Positions 1-7,335 of a DNA stretch of 53,095 nucleotides are shown piece by piece. The stretch is taken from NCBI RefSeq assembly GCF_005889735.1, contig NZ_VCKY01000047.1:1-53095 (forward strand), read 5' to 3'. The notes beneath the pieces were generated by a model that did no database searches, had not been told where the DNA came from, and was given only the letters and a program-made list of their open reading frames with translations. Positions within the stretch are counted from its first letter, which is position 1. Every line of letters starts with the position of its first letter. Both the position numbers and the translations under genes were made by a program. The DNA is from Nonomuraea turkmeniaca. Its GTDB lineage: Bacteria > Actinomycetota > Actinomycetes > Streptosporangiales > Streptosporangiaceae.

Positions 1-62
1 GTGCCGCGGGCGGTCGCCAGGAATCGGGTGGTGGCGAGTGTGGCGGTGAGGTCGTGGGTCAT
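1..62 (-). CDS. 5' end of the next gene of the galactonate operon (partial)
   Basis: An ATG at 62..60 lies two bases after the dgoD stop codon (TGA at 67..65) and opens a frame that runs off the window edge, reading MTHDLTATLATTRFLATARG. This tight spacing is typical of translational coupling. In other organisms dgoD is followed by a KDPGal aldolase (dgoA) or 2-keto-3-deoxygalactonate kinase (dgoK). The short hydrophobic strand ending in ARG is compatible with the first strand of a KDPG-type aldolase, but twenty residues are too few to decide. Product left open. Confidence 0.5.
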   Translation of the reverse strand, partial: MTHDLTATLATTRFLATARG

Positions 63-64
63 GG

Positions 65-1213
65 TCACCATTCCGCGTAGGAACCGTCCCGGTGCCGCCA
101 GATGGGGCTGCGCCAGGCATGTCCCTTTTTGTCGGCGGAGCGGACAGCCTGCTCGTCGATCTCGATACCCAGGCCGGGCGCGGTAAGCCGCTCGACGTGT
201 CCGTCCACGAAGGTCAACGGGGTCTTGTCGAGGCAGTAGTCGAGCACCTCGGCCCCTTGGTTGTAGTGGATGCCGATGCTCTGTTCCTGGATCAGGTAGT
301 TCGGTGTGGCGAATCCGACCTGCAGGCAGGCCGCGAGGGCGATCGGGCCGAGCGGGCAGTGCGGGGCGAGTTGCACGTCGTACACCTCGGCGAGCGTGGC
401 GATCTTGCGTACCTCGGTGATGCCGCCGGCGTGCGAGAGGTCCGGCTGGGCGACCGCGATGCCGGCCTGGAGGACGGGCAGGAACTCCTGCCGGCTGTAG
501 AGCCGCTCCCCGGTCGACACCGGGATGGTGGTCGAGCGGACGAACTCGCCGATGAGGTGCGAGTTCTCCGGTACGACCGGCTCCTCCAGGAACAGCGGCC
601 GATACGGCTCCAGCAGCGGCGCCACCCGGCGCGCGTTGGCCAGGGTGAACCGCCCGTGCAAGTCGACGGCGACGTCGCGCTCGTCGCCGAGCACCTCGCG
701 GGCGGCGGCCACCCGGGCGACCACGCCGTTCAGCTCGGCGACCGACGCGACCGGGCTCATCTTGCCGGAGGCGTTCATCTTCACCGCGGTGAGCCCGGCC
801 TCGACCTGGGCGGCGATGTGGTCGCGGACCTCGCTGGGCTCGTCGCCGCCGACCCAGCCGTACACCCGGATCCGGTCCCGGACCGGACCGCCGAGCAGTT
901 GGTGTACCGGGGTGCCGAAGTGCTTGCCGGCGATGTCCCAGAGGGCCTGGTCGAGGCCCGCCACGGCACTCGCCAGGATCGGGCCGCCCCGGTAGAACGA
1001 GCCCTTGGTCAACACCTGCCAGTGGTCCTCGATGCGCAGCGCGTCGCGGCCGATCAGCAGCTCCGCGAGCTGGTGCACGGCGGCGCGGACGGTCTCGGAG
1101 CGCCCTTCGCAGGTGGCCTCGCCCCAGCCGGCGATTCCGGAGTCGGTCTCCACCCGGACGAAGAGCCAGCGGGGGGCGACGAGGAAGGTCTCTATGCGCG
1201 CGATGGTCGTCAT
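65..1213 (-). CDS. dgoD: D-galactonate dehydratase
   Basis: The 382-residue product is an enolase-superfamily (mandelate racemase group) dehydratase that turns D-galactonate into 2-keto-3-deoxy-D-galactonate, step one of the De Ley-Doudoroff galactonate route in the cytoplasm. It matches E. coli DgoD along its length, as I remember that sequence: RGGPIL near residue 76, VDLHGR with metal ligand Asp184 and His186, FLEEPV with Glu210, STGERLYSR with Glu236, the active-site segment LAPHCPLGP with His285, and the C-terminal WRHRDGSYAEW. The gene is last of the complete genes in a minus-strand operon, 5 bases after a sugar permease stop. That context predicts import and breakdown of galactonate or a galactonate-yielding sugar. 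Gluconate dehydratases of the same family are less likely given the HCPLGP/YNQGAE signature. Confidence 0.93.
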   Translation of the reverse strand: MTTIARIETFLVAPRWLFVRVETDSGIAGWGEATCEGRSETVRAAVHQLAELLIGRDALRIEDHWQVLTKGSFYRGGPILASAVAGLDQALWDIAGKHFGTPVHQLLGGPVRDRIRVYGWVGGDEPSEVRDHIAAQVEAGLTAVKMNASGKMSPVASVAELNGVVARVAAAREVLGDERDVAVDLHGRFTLANARRVAPLLEPYRPLFLEEPVVPENSHLIGEFVRSTTIPVSTGERLYSRQEFLPVLQAGIAVAQPDLSHAGGITEVRKIATLAEVYDVQLAPHCPLGPIALAACLQVGFATPNYLIQEQSIGIHYNQGAEVLDYCLDKTPLTFVDGHVERLTAPGLGIEIDEQAVRSADKKGHAWRSPIWRHRDGSYAEW

Positions 1214-1218
1214 CCCGG

Positions 1219-2034
1219 TCAGCCCTTTGTCGCGCCGGCGGTGAGGCCGGAGACCACGTACTTCTGCACGAACAGGGCGATCAGCATGATCGGCAGGGTG
1301 ACCACGGTGCTCGCGGCCATCAGGCCGCCCCAGTCGATGCTGGCGTAGCCGACGAAGTCGAAGATCGCCACGGGGAGGGTCTTGGTGTCGGCGTCGGAGA
1401 GCACGAGCGCGAACATGAAGTTGTTCCAGGAGAAGATGAAGGACAGGATCCCGGAGGTGGCGATGCCCGGCACCGACAGCGGCAGGATGACGCGGCGGAA
1501 CGCGCCGATGTGGGTCAGCCCGTCGACCAGCCCCGCCTCCTCCAACTCCTCGGGCAGGCTGTCGAAGTAGCCCATCATGATGTAGACCACCAGCGGCAGC
1601 GAGACGAACATGTGGCTGATGATCAGCACCCCGAAGCCCCCGACCATCTTCAGGTTGGAGAAGACGTAGTACCAGGGCACCAGGAGCGAGACGCCGGGGA
1701 TGACCCGGGCCATCAGCACCACCAGCGCGGACTTCTTCATGTTGAACCGGCTCATCGAGTACGCGGCCGGCAGCCCGAGGATCAGCGACGCCACGGTGGC
1801 GGCGAACGCCACCCAGAGGCTGTTGACGATGAACTCGACGTAGTTCGCCTGCTGGAGCACCTTGGCGTAGTTGCCCATGGTGGGCGAGAAACTCAGCGCC
1901 TTGCCCGGGTCGTAGATGTCGACGTTGGTCTTGAACGACGCGGCGATCATCCAGAGCAGCGGCGCGAGCAGGGAGAGCACCACGAAGGTGAGCGCCACCA
2001 CCCGGAACACCCGGTACGCGGGTCGGGGCTTCAT
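1219..2034 (-). CDS. sugar ABC transporter permease, MalG/UgpE type
   Basis: The 271-residue inner-membrane permease has six predicted membrane spans and the cytoplasmic EAA loop (EEAGLVDGLTHIGAFRRVIL), where the ATPase docks. The start is the ATG at 2034..2032, which overlaps the upstream permease stop as ATGA; a longer open frame upstream is only a read-through of the neighbouring genes. It belongs to the MalG/UgpE half of CUT1 carbohydrate importers. No ATPase gene lies in the cluster. In actinomycetes such importers generally share one MsiK-type ATPase encoded elsewhere, so this absence is expected. Substrate is inferred from dgoD next door. Confidence 0.9.
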   Translation of the reverse strand: MKPRPAYRVFRVVALTFVVLSLLAPLLWMIAASFKTNVDIYDPGKALSFSPTMGNYAKVLQQANYVEFIVNSLWVAFAATVASLILGLPAAYSMSRFNMKKSALVVLMARVIPGVSLLVPWYYVFSNLKMVGGFGVLIISHMFVSLPLVVYIMMGYFDSLPEELEEAGLVDGLTHIGAFRRVILPLSVPGIATSGILSFIFSWNNFMFALVLSDADTKTLPVAIFDFVGYASIDWGGLMAASTVVTLPIMLIALFVQKYVVSGLTAGATKG

Positions 2035-2972
2035 CGCTGCGCCTCCTTGCGCCTGGCGGTCAGGGCCCACATCGCCCCGATGATGATCAGGAAGAAGAGG
2101 ATGAGGACGGTGGAGGAGACGCCGTACTCGTTGTAGTCGAAGCTGAGGCCGTAGGCGTACACGTTGAGGGTCTCCACCTCGTGGAACGAACCGCCGCCAC
2201 GGCCCTTCGTGGCGTAGAGGATGTCGAAGGTCTTCAGCGCGTCGATGCCGCGGAGCAGGATCGCCACGGTCAGCGTGGGCGTCAGCAGCGGCAGGGTGAC
2301 GTGCCGGAAACGCTGCCAGGTGCTGGCGCCGTCGATGCGCGCCGCCTCCTGCGGTTCGTCCGACAGCGAGGTGAGGCCGGCGAGCAGGATCAGCACCACC
2401 ATCGGCGTCCACTGCCACACGTCGATGAAGATCGTGGTGGGCAGGGCCGAGTGCTGGCCGGCGAGCCACGGCTGCGGTCCGATGCCGACCCAGCCGAGGA
2501 CCTGGTTGGCCAGGCCGATGTTCGGGTCGAAGATGAGCCGCCACATCATGCCGACCGCGACCGGGGTGGCGACTAGCGGCATCAGGATGGCGACCCGGAC
2601 CCACCTCTGCCCTTTGAACGGCCGCCAGAGCAGCAGGGCGATCGCCATCCCGAGCACCACCTCGAACAGCAGCGCGACGACGGTGAACGTGGCGGTCCGT
2701 CCCACGGCGGGCCAGAACCGCTCGGTGTCCGTCAGGACGTCGAAGTAGTTCTGCAGGCCCACGAACTCGCTCTCCGCGCGGACGGATCCCTCGGCGTCGG
2801 TCAGGCTGAGGTAGCCGGTCCAGGCCAGGGGGAACACGATCAGCGCGGCGACGAAGGCCATCGCGGGCGCGGCGAAGAGCCATTTGCGGTGGTCGTTGAC
2901 CCAGCGCACCCAGCCCGGCGTATCGGGGGCGCCGGCGCTGCGCGGCGTCTTGGTGGTGGTGATCGTTGCCAT
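2031..2972 (-). CDS. sugar ABC transporter permease, MalF/UgpA type
   Basis: The 313-residue product has a cytoplasmic N-terminal tail rich in Thr/Pro, six predicted membrane spans and an EAA loop (EEAARIDGASTWQRFRHVTLP-like, near residue 215). It pairs with the next gene to form the membrane channel of a CUT1 importer. The start ATG at 2972..2970 is preceded by an AG-rich site. It lies 59 bases after the binding-protein stop codon, with a strong hairpin in between that probably lowers read-through, as is usual where a binding protein is needed in excess over permeases. Confidence 0.9.
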   Translation of the reverse strand: MATITTTKTPRSAGAPDTPGWVRWVNDHRKWLFAAPAMAFVAALIVFPLAWTGYLSLTDAEGSVRAESEFVGLQNYFDVLTDTERFWPAVGRTATFTVVALLFEVVLGMAIALLLWRPFKGQRWVRVAILMPLVATPVAVGMMWRLIFDPNIGLANQVLGWVGIGPQPWLAGQHSALPTTIFIDVWQWTPMVVLILLAGLTSLSDEPQEAARIDGASTWQRFRHVTLPLLTPTLTVAILLRGIDALKTFDILYATKGRGGGSFHEVETLNVYAYGLSFDYNEYGVSSTVLILFFLIIIGAMWALTARRKEAQR

Positions 2973-2991
2973 GAGGTCTCCAGGGGTGGAA

Positions 2992-3021
2992 CGAGTGGCG
3001 GGTGCTCGATCCCGCCACTCG
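2992..3021 (-). terminator. intra-operon hairpin (attenuator) between binding protein and permeases
   Basis: A perfect inverted repeat with 11-bp arms (2992-3002 and 3011-3021) and an 8-base loop lies in the gap between the binding-protein gene and the first permease gene. There is no T tract. I infer a partial terminator or an mRNA-stabilising hairpin that raises expression of the binding protein over the permeases. Confidence 0.7.
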
Positions 3022-3031
3022 CGTGTGCCGC

Positions 3032-4339
3032 TTACTTGGCCTCGTCGTCCAGGAACTTCTGGAACGCGGCGTTGGCCGTGTCAGCGGCCGCCGCGGCGTC
3101 CTTGCCGGTGATCGCGTCAACGATCGGCTGGCCGACGATCTCGCGGGCCTCGGCGACCTTCACGACCAGCGGCCGGTCATGGCCCACCCCGGCCTTGGTG
3201 CTGGCCGCGATGGCCTCCACCAGGTCCTTCGGGAAGGAGGAGGTGCCCTCCGGGTTGGACCAGACGGAGCTACGGGCGCCCGGCACGCCGGACTTCTGCT
3301 GGGCGAGCGTCTGCTCCTTGCTGGTGGCCCACTCGATGAACTTCCAGGCGTTGCTCGTGTTCTCCGAGCTGGAGTTGATGCCCAGCGCCCACGACGGGAT
3401 GTTGTACGGCTTCGAACCGGTCGGGCCGGCCGGGAACGGCGCGACGCCGACCTGGTCCGAGACCTTGGATTTGGCCGGGTCGGTGGCGTTCTTGTAGAGC
3501 GAGTTCGCCTCGGTGTAGAAGGCGGCCTTGCCCTGGGTGAAGATGGCCATCGCCTCGGGCCAGCCCATGTCGGTGCTGACGTTCGCCGGGCCGGAGTCCT
3601 TGATCAGCCCACCGTAGTAGGCGTACGCCTGCTTGGCGGCGTCGCTGTTGACCGCGGCCTTGCCGCTGCTGTCGGCGAAGTCGCCGCCGAAGCTGTAAAG
3701 GAAGCTGGAGAACTGGGTGACAGCCGCCGACTTGCCGGTACGGGCGACGAAGCCGGCGACGTCCGGCTCGGCCGCCTTGACCTTGGCGGCGGCGGCCTTC
3801 AGCTCGTCGAGGGTCTTCGGCGGGGCGCTCAGGCCGGCCTTGGCGAGCAGGTCCTTGCGGTAATAGAGGACCTCCTGCTCGGTGATGATCGGGACACCGA
3901 CCGGCTTGCCCTCGTACGTGGTGGCCTCCACCGGGCCCGCCTGGAAGTCGCTGAAGTCCCAGGTATTGGACTTCACCTGGGCCGACAGGTCGGCCAGGTA
4001 CGTGTTCTTGGCGAAGAGCCTCCCCTCCTGCAGGGGGCGGTACATCATCACGTCGATGTCGGATGAGCCGGCGTTCAGCTTGACGTTGTACTGGTCGGAG
4101 AGCTGGTCCTCGCCGAGCTGAGTGATCTCGACCTTGAGCCCGGTCTGCTTCTCGAACTCGGGCAGTGCCTGCTTGATGTTCTCGGTCCACACGTGGTTGG
4201 CCAGGGTGACCCGGACCGTCTTGGACGCGCCGCCGTCGTCGCCGCCACCGCCACAGGCGGACAGGCCCATGGCGACAACCACGGCCAGAGATGTACCGAA
4301 TATCGATCGACGTCGCACGTCATCTCGCCTTTCTGTCAT
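3032..4339 (-). CDS. extracellular sugar-binding lipoprotein of the ABC importer
   Basis: The product is a 435-residue family 1 solute-binding protein. Its N-terminus has a charged segment (MTERRDDVRRR), a hydrophobic stretch and the lipobox LSAC, followed by a Gly/Asp-rich linker, so it is exported and lipid-anchored outside the membrane. Folded-domain landmarks include the ELKAAAAKVKA helix and the W-rich WALGIN/AWKFIEWAT segments typical of CUT1 receptors. I chose the ATG at 4339 over an in-frame ATG 30 bases upstream because GGGAGG stands about 8 bases before it. It is the first gene of the operon and is divergent from the GntR regulator. Ligand is not determined; galactonate or a galactoside is inferred from dgoD. 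Confidence 0.9.
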   Translation of the reverse strand: MTERRDDVRRRSIFGTSLAVVVAMGLSACGGGGDDGGASKTVRVTLANHVWTENIKQALPEFEKQTGLKVEITQLGEDQLSDQYNVKLNAGSSDIDVMMYRPLQEGRLFAKNTYLADLSAQVKSNTWDFSDFQAGPVEATTYEGKPVGVPIITEQEVLYYRKDLLAKAGLSAPPKTLDELKAAAAKVKAAEPDVAGFVARTGKSAAVTQFSSFLYSFGGDFADSSGKAAVNSDAAKQAYAYYGGLIKDSGPANVSTDMGWPEAMAIFTQGKAAFYTEANSLYKNATDPAKSKVSDQVGVAPFPAGPTGSKPYNIPSWALGINSSSENTSNAWKFIEWATSKEQTLAQQKSGVPGARSSVWSNPEGTSSFPKDLVEAIAASTKAGVGHDRPLVVKVAEAREIVGQPIVDAITGKDAAAAADTANAAFQKFLDDEAK

Positions 4340-4395
4340 GGCCGCCGCCTCCCTCGAAGAGCGCCACACTCCCGTAACATCTGCTTAATGCCGGG

Positions 4396-4425
4396 ATGCT
4401 AGGACAAAAAAGCTGACTTATTCAA
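4396..4425 (-). promoter_or_regulatory. putative promoter of the sugar importer operon
   Basis: On the minus strand TTGAAT (4425..4420) and TAGCAT (4401..4396) are separated by 18 bases, a good match to an actinobacterial vegetative promoter. The -35 box overlaps one arm of the inverted repeat at 4421-4439. Assignment is by eye. Confidence 0.55.
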
Positions 4426-4439
4426 GGGTTGGTCTTGAA
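4421..4439. promoter_or_regulatory. inverted repeat, probable GntR operator
   Basis: TTCAAG and CTTGAA form perfect 6-bp arms with a 7-bp spacer. The repeat covers the -35 regions of both divergent promoters, so one bound regulator dimer could shut off both the importer/dgoD operon and its own gene. This geometry fits FadR-family GntR proteins. Release by galactonate or a later intermediate is inference. Confidence 0.55.
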
Positions 4440-4449
4440 CTGATATGCT
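4421..4449 (+). promoter_or_regulatory. putative promoter of the GntR gene, leaderless transcript
   Basis: TTCAAG (4421-4426) and TATGCT (4444-4449) are 17 bases apart. The -10 box ends 7 bases before the GTG at 4457, so the transcript would start at or next to the start codon. No ribosome site precedes that GTG, which supports leaderless translation. Confidence 0.4.
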
Positions 4450-4456
4450 CTGTGCC

Positions 4457-5218
4457 GTGAATCAGTCCTCCCCAGGGGGCGCATCCAGCCAGCACGCCCC
4501 TGCCGAGGCTGGGCTGCACGCACGCGTCCTCGACCACCTGGGCACCGCCATATGCAGCGGCGACGTGGCCGCCGGCTCCGTCCTGAGCATCGACGACCTG
4601 GTCGACCGCTACCAGGTCTCCCGCTCGGTGATCCGCGAGGTGCTGCGGGTGCTGGCATCCATGGGACTCATCGAGACCCGGCGCCGGGTCGGGATCATGA
4701 TCCAGGCCGCTGAGGCGTGGAGCGTCTTCGATCCGCAGGTGATCCGCTGGCGGCTCGCCTCGGACGGGCGGATGACGCAGATGCGCTCGATCACCGAGCT
4801 ACGGACCGCGATCGAGCCCCACGCCGCCTGGTTAGCCGCCGAGCGGATCGACGACGACGAGGCGAGCGAGTTGGTCGGGCTCGCGGCGAAGATGTGGGCC
4901 GCTGGGAAGGCCGGTGACGAGGCGCGCTTTCTCCAGCTGGACATCGACTTTCACCGGCGGGTGCTGGCCGCCTCCGGGAACGACATGTTCGCGAAACTGC
5001 AACTGATCGTCGCCGAGGTGCTCGCCGGCCGTCACCACTACCACCTGATGCCTCACTACCCGGATGAGCAGGCGTTGCGGCTGCACACCGACGTGGCTCA
5101 GGCGATCCAGCGGCGCGACGGCGAACGGGCCCGGAAGGCCATGGTGGGGATCATGGAGCAGGGGTTCGCCGAGATGAAGTCGATGTGGGAGCGGACCGCC
5201 GAGCCGGGCGGTGCGTGA
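4457..5218 (+). CDS. FadR-family GntR transcriptional regulator of the galactonate operon
   Basis: The 253-residue protein has an N-terminal GntR winged helix (YQVSRSVIREVLRVLASMGL, then the RRRVG wing) and a C-terminal all-helical FCD ligand domain with the metal-binding LDIDFHRRVLA segment. It is the usual regulator type for dgo genes (DgoR), and it is divergent from the importer operon. I take the GTG at 4457 as start because a -10 box lies just upstream; an ATG at 4445 would add four residues and lie inside that box. Expected role: repressor relieved by galactonate or a related sugar acid. Confidence 0.85.
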   Translation: MNQSSPGGASSQHAPAEAGLHARVLDHLGTAICSGDVAAGSVLSIDDLVDRYQVSRSVIREVLRVLASMGLIETRRRVGIMIQAAEAWSVFDPQVIRWRLASDGRMTQMRSITELRTAIEPHAAWLAAERIDDDEASELVGLAAKMWAAGKAGDEARFLQLDIDFHRRVLAASGNDMFAKLQLIVAEVLAGRHHYHLMPHYPDEQALRLHTDVAQAIQRRDGERARKAMVGIMEQGFAEMKSMWERTAEPGGA

Positions 5219-5324
5219 CCGGCGCTCCTTCGCCGGCGCAAGCGGCAGCCGTCATGGCGGTCATCGAGGCGCCGGACGCGCTGCTCCGTCTGACGCCGGG
5301 GGAGCTCTGGCAGGCCTGCTCGCA

Positions 5325-5732
5325 TCATGTGAGCTCGGCTTGGAGAGCCTCGGTCACGGGACGGCGGCCGCCGAGGCGGGCGGGAAGAGCGGTGAGCGCC
5401 GCCACCACGAGCACGGTTGCCAGCACCACGGCGAGCAGCTGCCAGAGCGCGGGAAGCGTGGCCCTGTCGCCGTCGCCGCCGGTGATCGCGTTCACCGCGG
5501 CGAACAGTGCGAAGCCTCCAGGGAAGACGCCCAGGACAGCGCCGGCGAGCGCGGGGAGCACCTGCGCGGCCGCCAGTGCCGCACTCACGTCACGAGGGGT
5601 TGCGCCGAGGGCGCGCTCCAGCGCCGACGAATGCCGGTTGTCGAGCACCGCGAGCAGCAGCAGCGCGGCCTCGATGCGGCGCCGCCGGAGGTCACGCACG
5701 GCGAGGCGGCCCACGAGCAGGATGCGGCCCAT
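5325..5732 (-). pseudogene. FtsX-type ABC permease with a large internal deletion
   Basis: The 135-codon open frame begins 5 bases after the ATPase stop, where a permease of about 800 residues is expected. Its first 29 codons (MGRILLVGRLAVRDLRRRR, then the start of a membrane helix) are the usual N-terminus. They join directly to what is normally the last 105 residues: SSALERALGATPRDVSAAL, two membrane helices and ARLGGRRPVTEALQ. About 600 residues, including the extracellular domain and most membrane helices, are missing. The fusion kept the reading frame, so a small membrane protein could still be made, but it cannot be a working FtsX permease. Confidence 0.8.
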
Positions 5733-5737
5733 CGCCC

Positions 5738-6484
5738 TCAGTCCTCCAGCCCGACGAGTGCGCCGAGCTGCCCGGTGGTGCCACCGCTCAACCTGGTCTC
5801 GTCCACGAACGCGCCGTCGCGCATCGAGATCAGCCGGTCTGCGGTGGCCGCGATCCGCGGGTCGTGGGTGACGATCACCAGCGTCTGCCCGGACCCGTGC
5901 AGGCTCTCGAAGAGCTGGAGGACGTCCAGGGTGGCGGCGCTGTCCAGATTTCCGGTCGGTTCGTCGGCGAGAACGACTAACGGTTCGTTGCTCAACGCCC
6001 GGGCGACCGCGACGCGCTGCCGCTGGCCGCCGGACAGCGCGGAGGGCAGGAAACGCGCCCGGTCGGTGAGCCCGACCTGCTCCAGCAGCTCCTCCGCACG
6101 CCGTCTGGCGGCCCGCGGGGAGCGTCCGGCCAGCAGTGCCGGCAGCTCGACGTTCTCGATGGCGGTGAGCTCCTCCATCAGGTGAAATGCCTGGAAGACG
6201 AAGCCGACGACAGTCCGGCGCATCCGGGCCAGGGCCCTCTCGCCGATGTCGTCGATGCGACGGCCGTTCAGCGACACCTCTCCACCCGAGGGCCGGTCCA
6301 GCCCCCCGAGCAGGTGCAGCATGGTGGACTTCCCGCAGCCGCTGGGTCCCATCACCGCCACCGTCTCTCCCGCGCCGATGTCGAGATCGACCCCGTCGAC
6401 GGCGCGCACCAGTCCTAGCCCCTTGCCGTACTCCTTGCGCAACCCGCGGGCGCGAAGAACGGGCATGTCGGCGGCGTTGCTCAC
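5738..6484 (-). CDS. MacB/LolD-type ABC transporter ATPase
   Basis: The 248-residue ATPase has Walker A GPSGCGKST at residues 46-54, Q-loop VFQAFHL near 97, signature LSGGQ at 150-154, Walker B LVVLADEP at 169-176 and switch His207. It belongs to the family that powers FtsX-like permeases, often for peptide or antibiotic resistance and envelope stress. The GTG start overlaps the PadR stop as GTGA. An ATG 18 bases downstream (MPVLRARGL) is a possible alternative. Its partner permease directly downstream has lost most of its length, so this ATPase is probably orphaned. Confidence 0.9.
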   Translation of the reverse strand: MSNAADMPVLRARGLRKEYGKGLGLVRAVDGVDLDIGAGETVAVMGPSGCGKSTMLHLLGGLDRPSGGEVSLNGRRIDDIGERALARMRRTVVGFVFQAFHLMEELTAIENVELPALLAGRSPRAARRRAEELLEQVGLTDRARFLPSALSGGQRQRVAVARALSNEPLVVLADEPTGNLDSAATLDVLQLFESLHGSGQTLVIVTHDPRIAATADRLISMRDGAFVDETRLSGGTTGQLGALVGLED

Positions 6485-7008
6485 GATCCACTCCTTCGGT
6501 GGGTCCAGGTCTTCTCACATGCCTCGAGCCAGCGCAGGTCTGCCTGAAGCCGGAGCACGATGCCCTCCAGCAACAGCGCCGCGTCCGAGCGGTCCGGCTC
6601 GGCCATGGCGGCGCGCTGCGCGTCACGCAGCCGGCGCAGCAGCTCGCGGCGCTGGGTGTCGACGATCGTGAGCGGGTCGGCAAGCCCGGCCGCCGCGGCC
6701 GCGACCAGTTTCAGATGGAACTCCGCGAGGTCGGGTCTTGGCCAGCTCACCTCGGCGATCCACTCGGAGACTCGCTGCTGGCCGTTGGGGGTGAGCGCGT
6801 ACACCTTGCGATCCGACCGGTCGGCGCTCTCGGCAGACCTCTCGACCGCCAACAGGCCGGCCTTTTCCAGCCGGGTGAGCGTGACGTAGATCTGCCCAGC
6901 GTTCATCGCGTCACCGAGGGGGCCGAGCGCGTCGCGCAGCCGCGCGCGCAGCTGGTAGCCGTGCGAGGGCTCCTTGGCCAGCATCGCCAGCACCACTTCC
7001 TGCTGCAT
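6481..7008 (-). CDS. PadR-family transcriptional regulator
   Basis: The 175-residue protein has the PadR winged helix (MLAKEPSHGYQL, then GQIYVTLTRLEKAGLL and a wing with DRKVYALT) and a C-terminal helical dimerisation arm with LRWLEACE. It is the first gene of a coupled operon with an ATPase and a permease remnant; GGAGG stands 5-6 bases before the ATG at 7008. Directly upstream lies a near-perfect 33-bp palindrome, its likely own operator. PadR proteins of this type usually repress an ABC efflux operon until a drug binds. Confidence 0.9.
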   Translation of the reverse strand: MQQEVVLAMLAKEPSHGYQLRARLRDALGPLGDAMNAGQIYVTLTRLEKAGLLAVERSAESADRSDRKVYALTPNGQQRVSEWIAEVSWPRPDLAEFHLKLVAAAAAGLADPLTIVDTQRRELLRRLRDAQRAAMAEPDRSDAALLLEGIVLRLQADLRWLEACEKTWTHRRSGS

Positions 7009-7018
7009 CGGCCCCTCC

Positions 7019-7051
7019 TATAACCGTTAGCCACTAGGGCTAACGGTTATA
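7019..7051. promoter_or_regulatory. palindromic PadR operator
   Basis: Perfect 14-bp arms (7019-7032, 7038-7051) reading TATAACCGTTAGCC and its complement flank a 5-bp spacer. The site covers the space between the ribosome site of padR and a TTGACA-like -35 (7071..7066), and it includes TATAAC, a candidate -10 (spacing 14, shorter than ideal). Autorepression is inferred from position. Confidence 0.75.
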
Positions 7052-7335
7052 CTCATCGCCGTCGCTGTCAAGTCCCCGGTACCCGTGGGAGGACCCGCCA
7101 CGGCCGGCGAAGCCCGTTCTTGACCATTGACATGATGTGCCATTTGTCTGCATGTTCTTATCCGCGTCATAGCGCGCAGGCCAGGTCGGCGGAGCGGAGG
7201 CCCCGAGCTTCATGGCAGATCGAACGCGTCCGAGCAGCCGCCGAGCAACCACCGAGCGTGCATCACCCGCTGTCCTCCTTCGGGTGTGAAGGAAACGCCG
7301 TGCACGGCGCCGGCATCTGCAAGGAAGGTGATCGC
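7052..7335. other. non-coding region upstream of the GPH transporter
   Basis: No convincing gene. On the plus strand TTGACA (7127-7132) and CATGTT (7151-7156) are 18 bases apart and could be the transporter promoter, leaving a leader of about 170 bases. I found no clear riboswitch or operator in that leader. Confidence 0.35.

Noticed and set aside
1219..3120. Single 633-codon permease reading through two genes
   Set aside because: The first 360 codons are a wrong-frame read of the upstream permease and binding-protein end; the true start is the ATGA overlap at 2034.
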